A stretch of DNA of 33,943 nucleotides from Chlamydiota bacterium. Lineage in GTDB: Bacteria; Chlamydiota; Chlamydiia; Chlamydiales; Parachlamydiaceae. How positions within the stretch are numbered: the first letter of the stretch is position 1; each line of letters starts with the position of its first letter. Location of the stretch: assembly GCA_013287145.1 (NCBI GenBank), contig JABDEI010000010.1, positions 1 through 33,943 on the forward strand. The letters are read 5' to 3'. The notes under the pieces were generated by a model, which saw only the letters and a program-made list of their open reading frames with translations, ran no database searches and had not been told where the DNA came from. Made by a program: the position numbers and the translations under genes. Below are positions 17,064 to 23,872 of this stretch, piece after piece.

Positions 17064-17097
17064 AATTATTATAGAGTAATTAAAGTGAGGTAGGTTT

Positions 17098-19443
17098 ATG
17101 GCTAGCTTTATATCCCGTGAAATTACAGATTCTACAGATTTTAACTCGACAATTAATAATCTGGACACCGCATACAAAGATGTCATTAAAGCCAAGAGCG
17201 CCACTTTCCGTGGTAAAGCTATCACCAAACTGAATACTATCTTAAGACATTTGGGTTTTACACGACAGTTTGCGGTTGTAGATAAAACAACCACAACGGA
17301 ACTGGCCAAACACATTTACAAGTTGTCGTCAAATGTTTTAAAGAATCCCGAGCGTTTTCCTGAAATTGATAAAAAAATCGTCGATCGCCTGTTTAACACA
17401 TTAGAGAAAAACGCGGGAGCTGAAGGAAAAAAAGTCGTGAAAAAATGTCATCAGGATGTTGATGCACTTTTTAAACAAATCGTCAAAAAAGAAGAAGAGC
17501 CTAGGGCTAAAGGTGAGACTAAGCCAGAAGACAATCCTAAAGTAGAAGACAAATCCAAGGCGAAAGAAGATAAGCCTAAGGCGAAAGACGAGATGTCTAA
17601 AGACGAGACCAAGACGGAAGAGTCTAAAGTAGAAGACAAATCAAGAGATAAAGACAAGACTAAAACAGAAGAGCCTACAAATAAGTCTAAGACTGAGCAT
17701 AAGCCTTTAGACACTCTAAAAAAAGAAGTATTCTTAGTTGCAGCATCAATGAAAAAAGCAGAAAAGTTAGGGCAGGAGGGCAAGAGAGTAGAAAGCAAGC
17801 AGGCTTATGAACAAACAATTGAAACCTTAGATAAATTGATTCATACCAATCCTCAAGCCACTGAGCCCCGACGAGCACGTGCTGAAGCGTACACCCAGCT
17901 AAAGCGTTACGAGGAAGCTCTTAATGATTTAAATGCTGTAATAGCAGCCGAAGGAGTCAAACCCGAAGAACATATGGCAGCTCTTAAAGCGCGAGCGGCA
18001 GTATATACTACAAGAGCAGAAGACAATGATGAAAAGCTGTTAAACAAAAGAACAGAACGTTCGGCTATTCAGGTAGAAATAAGCGGAACAGAAATTATAA
18101 AACAAGATGGGTGGAATGATGAAGAAGATAAATGGATAAATGAAACCTTGCCCAAATTCAGAAATGAGGCTCTGGAAGCCCTTGATGATGAGATTATAGC
18201 TAAATTAGATCGCATGCTAGTAAAGGAATATTGGAATAAATCCATGGGAGAGATTCCCAAAAAAATCATGGAAAAATTAAAGGTTGACGAAGAGGAGCAT
18301 GTAACTTCGGATCTTGATGGAGTGTCCGATGACTTAATTAAAGAATTTAAAGATATGCTAGTTGCAGATGATGTAGAGTATGGTAGAGCGGGAATAATTT
18401 TTCCTACGGATGAAGAAATTGCTGAGAAAAAAACAGAGCTCATAGCGGATTTGGATGAAGAGACCATTCTGGAGATGCTTGAAAAAAAAGGAAAACAATT
18501 AATTGCAAATGTCGATAAGAGCGTTAAAGATCTGAAGGATGTTGAAAAAATTAAAAAGAAAAAAGAACTTTTGGAGAAGGGTGGACTAAACTCTATAAGA
18601 TTGGCAAAAAAAGGGATAAGAGCTCTCCAAAGAGAAAATGCGTTTGATTATGATGAATCAGTTGAAAAATTTTCAACAGAGAGAAAAAGCGCAGCAAAAC
18701 CTTTAGAAATTAAAAGTAAAAAACTTATTGCTTCGGAAAATGCTCTAGAGAAAAATATTAAACAAGATTTAGATAGTGCCTTAAATGATTGGAATGAAAT
18801 AATAAACAAAAATCCTAAAGATGTATTTGCTTTAGGTCGTCGTGCAGTGACACATACCCTCTTAAATAACTTTAAGCAAGCGAGTAAGGATTTTGCAACG
18901 ATAGAAAATCTTCAAGTTGCTCGTCTTATCAAAGAGAATTTGCCTAAGCTTCGAGAAGATCCCTATTTAACTTCTCATCAAGGCTTGCTAGCTATAAAAG
19001 AAGCCGAAAGCTTAGCTGCGGAAGAGATAGAAACAAAAATTTACCTGTTAAATAAAGCAGTAGCTTTTTTGAATCGCTCTTTACAAGAAAAACCCAATGA
19101 TATTTTTGCGTTGCGTCATCGAGAGAGAGTGCATGGAAATTTGAGCGATATGTATGAAAAATGGGCACCTGATAATAAGGTTATTGAAGAGTTATTAAGC
19201 TCTGAGGAACTTAATCAAATCAAAGACTTCAGTGTAGAATTGAAAGAGGCAACCGAAGAGGAACTTAAAAAGTTAGGTGTGAGCAAGGAAGAATACAATG
19301 AGTCAACCAAAAAATTATTAGAAGAAATAAGAAACAAACACCCTGAGGCTCCTCCTCTTTGGGCTATCCTTTCTTCAACCGAGGAGAATCGCAGAATTAA
19401 AGACGCTCAACAATTGGTACGTCTAATTCAAGACGAAGAGTGA
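17098..19443 (+). CDS. Unrecognised charged protein with TPR-like repeats, paralogue B
   Basis: 781 residues with the same architecture as the 14376 gene. The N-terminal helical domain (about residues 12-130) shares FN-x-x-I-x-NL, RGK, LN-x-I, A-x-V and AK-x-x-Y-x-L-S-S with it. A low-complexity Lys/Glu/Asp linker (about 135-205) is built from degenerate repeats; for example, SKVEDKS- and KVEDKSK-like units recur at DNA level near 17540 and 17625. TPR-like pairs occur at about 236-300, 556-610 and 645-690. Between them is an acidic, coiled-coil-like stretch (310-540). No signal peptide or membrane span is visible. It is probably a tandem duplicate of its neighbour, now strongly diverged, with its own promoter. 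Function unknown; type III-secreted effector is a hypothesis only. Confidence 0.88.
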   Translation: MASFISREITDSTDFNSTINNLDTAYKDVIKAKSATFRGKAITKLNTILRHLGFTRQFAVVDKTTTTELAKHIYKLSSNVLKNPERFPEIDKKIVDRLFNTLEKNAGAEGKKVVKKCHQDVDALFKQIVKKEEEPRAKGETKPEDNPKVEDKSKAKEDKPKAKDEMSKDETKTEESKVEDKSRDKDKTKTEEPTNKSKTEHKPLDTLKKEVFLVAASMKKAEKLGQEGKRVESKQAYEQTIETLDKLIHTNPQATEPRRARAEAYTQLKRYEEALNDLNAVIAAEGVKPEEHMAALKARAAVYTTRAEDNDEKLLNKRTERSAIQVEISGTEIIKQDGWNDEEDKWINETLPKFRNEALEALDDEIIAKLDRMLVKEYWNKSMGEIPKKIMEKLKVDEEEHVTSDLDGVSDDLIKEFKDMLVADDVEYGRAGIIFPTDEEIAEKKTELIADLDEETILEMLEKKGKQLIANVDKSVKDLKDVEKIKKKKELLEKGGLNSIRLAKKGIRALQRENAFDYDESVEKFSTERKSAAKPLEIKSKKLIASENALEKNIKQDLDSALNDWNEIINKNPKDVFALGRRAVTHTLLNNFKQASKDFATIENLQVARLIKENLPKLREDPYLTSHQGLLAIKEAESLAAEEIETKIYLLNKAVAFLNRSLQEKPNDIFALRHRERVHGNLSDMYEKWAPDNKVIEELLSSEELNQIKDFSVELKEATEEELKKLGVSKEEYNESTKKLLEEIRNKHPEAPPLWAILSSTEENRRIKDAQQLVRLIQDEE

Positions 19444-19465
19444 TGAATTTTCTTGCTTTCATCAC
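19440..19465. terminator. Possible terminator hairpin after the 17098 gene
   Basis: GTGATGAA (19440-19447) pairs with TTCATCAC (19458-19465) around a 10-base loop, followed on the plus strand by a T/C-rich stretch. It contains the stop codon and lies between convergent genes. The stem is AT-rich and the T-run is broken, so this is only moderately convincing. Confidence 0.4.
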
Positions 19466-19496
19466 TCCCATTTTCTCTATTAGCTCATGATCAAAG

Positions 19497-21248
19497 TTAT
19501 TTTTTCATCCCTTTTCCAATTGACTGTTCAATTTTAATAAATTCATCTTTAATTTCCGGCATATCGTTGTTTTTGAAGTCAAAATCTTGCCAGGCTTTGT
19601 TCATTAAGGTGTTTGCTGCGGCAAGCTCTCCTTCGGATAAAAGAATTTTTGCGGCGAAGTATTCGCCAAGACCAGGGTACTGCGTTGCGATATAGGGTTC
19701 AAAGCCCTTTTCTAAAGCTTTTTGGATAACTTCTTGATCTCCTGTTAGGGCGAGCTCTTCGCGAAACTTTTGTCCTAAGTTTTCACGCAAGGCCTTCGTT
19801 GAGGTTCTTGTCATGGCCTCTGAGGTTTTTTCTTCCCATGTGCCAATCTTGCCAATGAATGTGGTTTTAGGAAAAAGTGGCGCTAGTAATGCTGTTAGGG
19901 CCATTGCAAGCAAAATTCCGTATATCCCAATGTAGTATTTTACTCTTCTATGATGCTCTTGTATGCGTTGCGGGTCGTCCGCAGCCGCTTGGATGAAATC
20001 GAGGCGCTCTTGGATGCTGTAGTGGTGCCAGCTGGGCTGATGATGCGTGTGTCCTGTGCGGATGGCGACTTCATTCAAAGCTTCGATCAGATGCTTATGA
20101 GGAACTCCAAGTTCAAAAACATGCAGATCGGCTTGCCTTTCAAAGTTGCGCGAGAAAAAGCCGAAGACTAAGCGGAAGTAGATAGCGATGATAAGGGCAT
20201 AAGGGATAAAGATGGCAAAGGTGTTGAGAATACTCCAAAGAGGGGAAGGGTGCAGCTGATCTTGCAGTCCAAGATAGGCAGAGATGCTTTCCCCAAAAAA
20301 CAATGAAAAGAGCCCCGCCAGAACTAACATGCCGAAGATGATGAAAGGGTAAATAAGCAAGTGCCTGCGATAGTTATGGCCGATTTCATGCGCTAAGATA
20401 GCTTCAACAGCGTCAGGAGAAAGCTCTTCGGTTAAGCGTTTTGTAAACATGACATAGCGAAAGCGCGGGATGATGCCGATGATAGCAGCTGTCAAGGCAT
20501 GATTCATAACAGTCCAGGTCCGCATGCCGGCATGGCGGAAATGCGCTTTTTGGCATAAGCTTTCTAGGCGCTGCATAAGAGCTTTATCTTCGATAGGTTG
20601 ACAAAGCCAGATCCATTGGATGATAGCCGGCAGAAAAATCATCATGACAACCATAAAAGCCACTGTAATGCCGAATAAAATCAAAGTCCCGGCGGCATTA
20701 TCACCGTTATGCAATAAGACATCTTGCAAGTCTTGATTAGGATAAAATTTAAGAAGATCCATGACGAAGGTAAATAGGATGAAGGGGATGGCAAAGGGGA
20801 TTAAGAGGCGCATCTGTTCTTTTGCCGAAGCCAAGGGTGCTTGAGCAGAAGCTGTTGCCAGGAGGCGCTGTTTATTAAAAGCGGTGTAATGGAAAACGAT
20901 GAGTCCAAAAAGATATAAACATAGTGAAAATAGGCAGCTGATCGTTTGGAAGTTTCCTATCCACGGCAACGTCGTAAAGACACGTGCAGCTCCTAAGACA
21001 AAGTGATAGATGCTTAAAAAAATCAGCAATTCGATATTGACAAAGAAAAGAAGTTGGCTTTTGTAGCGATATAGGATTTTTTTCAGAGATCGATTTTGCA
21101 GGAAGATTAGCCCAAGAACAATTCCATAAAGCCCCATCGAAAGTAAAAATGCTAGAAGAGGGGAAGCTATCTCAAAAGAGCTTGTGTTTACAGGAGCGAT
21201 GTCAATGATAAGCAGGGCTAAGAAAAGAAAAAGTAGATTAGAAAACAC
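19497..21248 (-). CDS. M48-family membrane zinc metalloprotease
   Basis: 583 residues. The N-terminal half has about six hydrophobic segments (near residues 4-20, 30-50, 66-86, 104-121, 150-165 and 188-212). The catalytic HEIGH motif is at 287-291, directly before another hydrophobic segment (297-318). The third zinc ligand is Glu370 (FERQAD), as in STE24/HtpX-type enzymes. The size and multi-span N-terminus are closer to STE24-like CAAX proteases than to the ~290-residue HtpX. The C-terminal ~140 residues, after one more hydrophobic stretch (about 428-445), form a helical, possibly TPR-like tail. The start is GTG at 21248 with only a weak upstream AGGA; no better start was found. Likely role: membrane protein quality control. 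Substrates are unknown. Confidence 0.9.
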   Translation of the reverse strand: MFSNLLFLFLALLIIDIAPVNTSSFEIASPLLAFLLSMGLYGIVLGLIFLQNRSLKKILYRYKSQLLFFVNIELLIFLSIYHFVLGAARVFTTLPWIGNFQTISCLFSLCLYLFGLIVFHYTAFNKQRLLATASAQAPLASAKEQMRLLIPFAIPFILFTFVMDLLKFYPNQDLQDVLLHNGDNAAGTLILFGITVAFMVVMMIFLPAIIQWIWLCQPIEDKALMQRLESLCQKAHFRHAGMRTWTVMNHALTAAIIGIIPRFRYVMFTKRLTEELSPDAVEAILAHEIGHNYRRHLLIYPFIIFGMLVLAGLFSLFFGESISAYLGLQDQLHPSPLWSILNTFAIFIPYALIIAIYFRLVFGFFSRNFERQADLHVFELGVPHKHLIEALNEVAIRTGHTHHQPSWHHYSIQERLDFIQAAADDPQRIQEHHRRVKYYIGIYGILLAMALTALLAPLFPKTTFIGKIGTWEEKTSEAMTRTSTKALRENLGQKFREELALTGDQEVIQKALEKGFEPYIATQYPGLGEYFAAKILLSEGELAAANTLMNKAWQDFDFKNNDMPEIKDEFIKIEQSIGKGMKK

Positions 21249-21320
21249 GAGGTATATCCTAAATATTTGTCATGGCCTTTATAATACTCTTTTGTGCGAT
21301 GACCTCAGGGCTCATTGGAT

Positions 21321-21486
21321 TAAAACAAATTTTATACCACAGAGAGCACAGAGAGCTACAGGGAGAGGAAGAAAGGATGAAGGCGGAAGAGTGACGGATG
21401 AATAAAAAAACAAATTCGATTTATTCATTTTTCCTTTTTTCCTCTCCCTGTAGCTCTCTGTGCTCTCTGTGGTAAAATTTGTTTTA
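21321..21486. repeat. Inverted repeat with 46-bp arms (CACAGAG words)
   Basis: The left arm (21321-21368) contains ACCACAGAGAGCACAGAG and ends AGGGAGAGG; the right arm (21441-21486) is its reverse complement except for a two-base TA insertion on the left. The 72-base loop is purine-rich on the left and pairs weakly with itself. It sits between divergent genes (M48 protease and dipeptidase), so it cannot be a simple terminator for either and lies where promoters are expected. The rest of the gap (21249-21583) shows no gene. Confidence 0.92.
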
Positions 21487-21583
21487 ATGTCCAATGTCTT
21501 AGCGGTGATCCGAAAGCCTCTGGCCAAAAACTCCGAAAAGTCAAATAATAGCAAAAAAAACATTTCTATGGGTTAAAAATCCT

Positions 21584-22573
21584 ATGATGCTACCAGTTGC
21601 CGATCTCCATTGCGATCTCTTATGCTACTTGCAAAACGATCCCAAACGCACAGTCTATGATCCCTTGACGCGCTGTTCCATCCCACAACTAAGAGCCGGC
21701 AACGTCGTTCTTCAGGTTATGCCCATGTTTACCGAGACGACACCGGATTCCTCCAAGAAAGGCCTTGCCCAAGCTAAAATTTTTCGAAATCTGCCTAAGA
21801 AGCATCCGGACCTCTTTGAAATAGTCGATCCTTCCAAGCCGATTACTTCAACACGCATAGGCATCCTTTTGGCGTGTGAAAATGCCTCTTCATTGTGCTC
21901 TGAAGCCGATGATCTGCAAAGAGGCTTAAGGCGCATCGACCTCATCGAACAAGAATGCGGCAAAATGCTTTATATCAGTTTGACGTGGAATACCGAAAAC
22001 CGTTTTGGGGGTGGAGCTTTGACAAACATCGGGTTAAAAGAAGATGGCGAAGCCCTTGTGAAGTTTTTACATCAAAAGAAAATTGCTTTAGATTTTAGCC
22101 ATGCTTCAGACTATTTAGCTCATGACATCTTAAATCTCATCGATCGATACAGCCTTGAAATCCCCGTGATCGCCAGCCACTCGAATTTTCGTACGATTTG
22201 CAATGCTCCGAGAAACTTGCCCGATGAGCTAGCTCAAGAGATTATCAAGCGCAAGGGAATAATAGGACTTAATTTTATCCGTTTTTTTATTGGAGCTTCC
22301 GATCCAAGCAATTTAGCTAAGCATATTGAACATGCCCTTAAGATAGGGTGTGAAAACCAACTTTGCTTTGGAGCTGATTTCTTTTACATGGATGATGTCT
22401 CGCCACAATACCGAAAAACCCCTGAAGAGGCCTTTTTTCCGCAATTGCAAGATGCTAGCTCCTATGGTTATGTGCTAGAGCTGCTTAAACAACATCTGCA
22501 TCTTTCCAGCCAGACTTTAAGAGGCATTGCTTTTTCCAACTTACACTCCTTTTTGGCAGATAAAATCTTGTAG
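21584..22573 (+). CDS. M19-family (renal/microsomal-type) dipeptidase
   Basis: 329 residues. A zinc dipeptidase of the amidohydrolase fold that cleaves dipeptides, including D-amino-acid-containing ones in some relatives. The first metal motif is DLHCD (His9, Asp11). A glutamate in LLACEN (about residue 106) fits the bridging ligand position. SHAS and ASHSN, about 185-206, supply the histidines, with RNLPDELAQEI as the following family signature, and GADFF marks the C-terminal catalytic region. No signal peptide is present, so it should be cytoplasmic. Two adjacent ATGs (21584 and 21587) are possible starts, and the ribosome binding site is not obvious. Chlamydia has a homologue (CT138, as I recall). 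Confidence 0.92.
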   Translation: MMLPVADLHCDLLCYLQNDPKRTVYDPLTRCSIPQLRAGNVVLQVMPMFTETTPDSSKKGLAQAKIFRNLPKKHPDLFEIVDPSKPITSTRIGILLACENASSLCSEADDLQRGLRRIDLIEQECGKMLYISLTWNTENRFGGGALTNIGLKEDGEALVKFLHQKKIALDFSHASDYLAHDILNLIDRYSLEIPVIASHSNFRTICNAPRNLPDELAQEIIKRKGIIGLNFIRFFIGASDPSNLAKHIEHALKIGCENQLCFGADFFYMDDVSPQYRKTPEEAFFPQLQDASSYGYVLELLKQHLHLSSQTLRGIAFSNLHSFLADKIL

Positions 22574-22617
22574 GTGTGAATCGTCATTTTCGTGCCCGAT
22601 TGCTTTGCTCTGTTATT

Positions 22618-22666
22618 CGTGCCCGTGCCCGTGTGCGCATAGGATGCGCACACGGGCACGGGCACG
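22618..22666. repeat. Perfect 23-bp GGGCAC hairpin, 3-base loop
   Basis: 22618-22640 pairs perfectly with 22644-22666 around the loop AGG. The stem is GC-rich and contains the GTGCCC/GGGCAC hexamer two to three times, the same word as at 9191-9302. Further GTGCCC words lie at 22590-22597. It stands between the dipeptidase stop and the rpsD promoter. No T-run follows, so it would be a rho-independent terminator only in a loose sense; a cruciform or transcript-end barrier is as likely. Confidence 0.93.
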
Positions 22667-22741
22667 ATCGAGCAATGGTATGCACACAGACATGAATTAT
22701 GTCTAAAACTTGGAGCATCTTGGGACTACAAAAAATGGCTG

Positions 22742-22771
22742 TTGCCAAAAAATGGAAGCATATGCGATAAT
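22742..22771 (+). promoter_or_regulatory. Candidate rpsD promoter
   Basis: TTGCCA (22742-22747), 18 bases, GATAAT (22766-22771), with the start expected near 22778 and a leader of about 50 bases. A TAGGAGAACC ribosome binding site precedes the ATG. The leader is too short to judge whether S4 autoregulates it. Confidence 0.5.
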
Positions 22772-22826
22772 TCGCCCTTGCGATTAAAGTTAAAAGCATT
22801 CATCTGCAAATCGTTTAGGAGAACCA

Positions 22827-23447
22827 ATGGCTCGTTTTATAGGTAATAAAAATCGGATCGCACGTCGCTTTGGCGTAAATATTTTTGGACGTGCTCGCAA
22901 TCCTCTCTTGCATAAGCAAAATCCACCAGGAATGCACGGAGCGCGCCGACGTAAGAAATCAGATTATGGAATCCAGCTTGAAGAAAAGCAAAAGCTTAAA
23001 GCTGTTTATGGGATGTTGAGTGAGAAGCAGCTAGTGAGAACCTATAAAAAGGCTCTCAAGCTAGCAGGCAATACAGCGCAACATTTTGCGGCTATGCTGG
23101 AATGCCGTTTGGACAATGTCGTTTATCGTTTGAAGTTAGCCAGCACCATCTTTGCTGCTCAGCAGCTTGTGTCGCATGGCCATATCTTAGTCGATGGCAA
23201 AAAAGTTGACCGTCGCTCTTTTCAGGTGAGCCCCGGTATGGTGATCTCTGTTAAAGAAAAATCGCGCAATGTTAAAGCGATCCAAGCTTCATTAGACAAT
23301 TCAATGCGTGCTGTGCCTGACTATCTAACTTTAGATAAAGATACGTGCTCAGGCCAGCTTATGGCAGTACCTCTTCCAGAGCAAATGCCATGGCCCATTG
23401 AAATCCGTCTTCCTGAAATCTGCGACTTTTTAGCACATACGACTTAA
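22827..23447 (+). CDS. rpsD: 30S ribosomal protein S4
   Basis: 206 residues, standard S4 length. S4 binds 16S rRNA early in 30S assembly and is part of the mRNA entry channel. The N-terminal domain lacks the four zinc cysteines of some S4 proteins, so this is the zinc-free type; the KQNPPGMHG segment is characteristic. The S4 RNA-binding domain covers about residues 92-155 (RLDNVVYRL ... VSHGHILVDGKKV). It is a stand-alone gene here, not in an alpha operon with rpsK/rpoA, with its own promoter and a clear terminator. Confidence 0.97.
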   Translation: MARFIGNKNRIARRFGVNIFGRARNPLLHKQNPPGMHGARRRKKSDYGIQLEEKQKLKAVYGMLSEKQLVRTYKKALKLAGNTAQHFAAMLECRLDNVVYRLKLASTIFAAQQLVSHGHILVDGKKVDRRSFQVSPGMVISVKEKSRNVKAIQASLDNSMRAVPDYLTLDKDTCSGQLMAVPLPEQMPWPIEIRLPEICDFLAHTT

Positions 23448-23478
23448 AATTTCTTCACGCGTATCCTTCTTTATTCTC

Positions 23479-23510
23479 AAGCCCTTCCTAGCGAAGGGCT
23501 TTTTTTTTTT
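23479..23510 (+). terminator. Rho-independent terminator of rpsD
   Basis: AAGCCCTTC (23479-23487) pairs with GAAGGGCTT (23493-23501) around a 5-base loop and is followed by a run of T to 23510. It is the classic form, 31 bases after the rpsD stop. Confidence 0.93.
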
Positions 23511-23800
23511 GCTGAATTACTCTTATTCTAAATATACCGAAACACATTCAAAATTTGGTTTTGGACAACGCGAAAGCTCTCGGATTCGATCATCGCAAGT
23601 CGTGATCGAAGCCCGAGGCTTTGGCGCAGTCAAAAATCCAAATTTTGAATGTGTTTCGGTATATATAATATTAATTAGATAATTTAATAAATCATGATTA
23701 TAAATTTGCTGATTGTGTTTTTTTTGCTGAATTACTATTATATAAAATATATTGTTAATATTAATTAGATGTTTAATAAATTTTAATATTAAATTTACCT
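23501..23800. repeat. Diverged tandem duplication upstream of the ankyrin gene
   Basis: Copy 1 begins with the T-run and GCTGAATTACT at 23501, reaches AAATATA at 23536, and after the inserted element resumes with AATATTAATTAGAT at about 23666. Copy 2 begins with TTTTTTTTGCTGAATTACT at about 23718, reaches AAATATA and continues straight into AATATTAATTAGAT at about 23757. The copies agree at roughly 85 percent by eye over the first ~30 bases and well in the AATATTAATTAGAT-TTTAATAAAT part. No gene is present in this AT-rich stretch. Confidence 0.75.
23533..23663. mobile_element. 131-bp MITE-like palindrome, TATACCG...CGGTATA
   Basis: Perfect 26-bp terminal arms (23533-23558 and 23638-23663) begin TATACCGAAACACATTC. 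The interior also pairs imperfectly (AAAGC..CTCGG..TTCGATCA against TGATCGAAGCCCGAGGCTTT), so the whole unit folds back on itself. It encodes no protein. It interrupts copy 1 of a local duplication; copy 2 has no such insert, which marks the boundaries at TA/TATA. That is consistent with TA-targeting transposition (IS630/Tc1-mariner type), but the transposase is not in this window. Confidence 0.8.
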
Positions 23801-23828
23801 TGACTTACTTAGCTTTTCGCTAGATAAT
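23800..23828 (+). promoter_or_regulatory. Sigma70-type promoter of the ankyrin gene
   Basis: TTGACT (23800-23805), 17 bases, GATAAT (23823-23828), with the start near 23835 and a leader of about 38 bases. GAGG (23863-23866) lies 6 bases before the ATG, in the same GAGGTAG context as the 17098 gene. Confidence 0.65.
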
Positions 23829-23872
23829 CTACTACTCAATAAAGACCCAAACTGTTTAAAATGAGGTAGACC

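Larger units (their letters stand above)
16287..17097. other. 811-bp gap: two inverted repeats and AT-rich promoter region
   Basis: From left to right this gap holds the TATACCGCACGCG hairpin (16317-16354), a 245-bp MITE-like inverted repeat (16439-16683), about 350 bases of AT-rich DNA with no convincing gene, and the promoter of the 17098 gene (17035-17063). A 31-codon frame at 16712-16807 begins with ATG but has no good ribosome binding site and no recognisable content. Confidence 0.8.

Noticed and set aside
22574-22826. tRNA or small RNA gene near the strong hairpin
   Set aside because: No cloverleaf, anticodon arm or CCA-type end could be found; only a simple hairpin.
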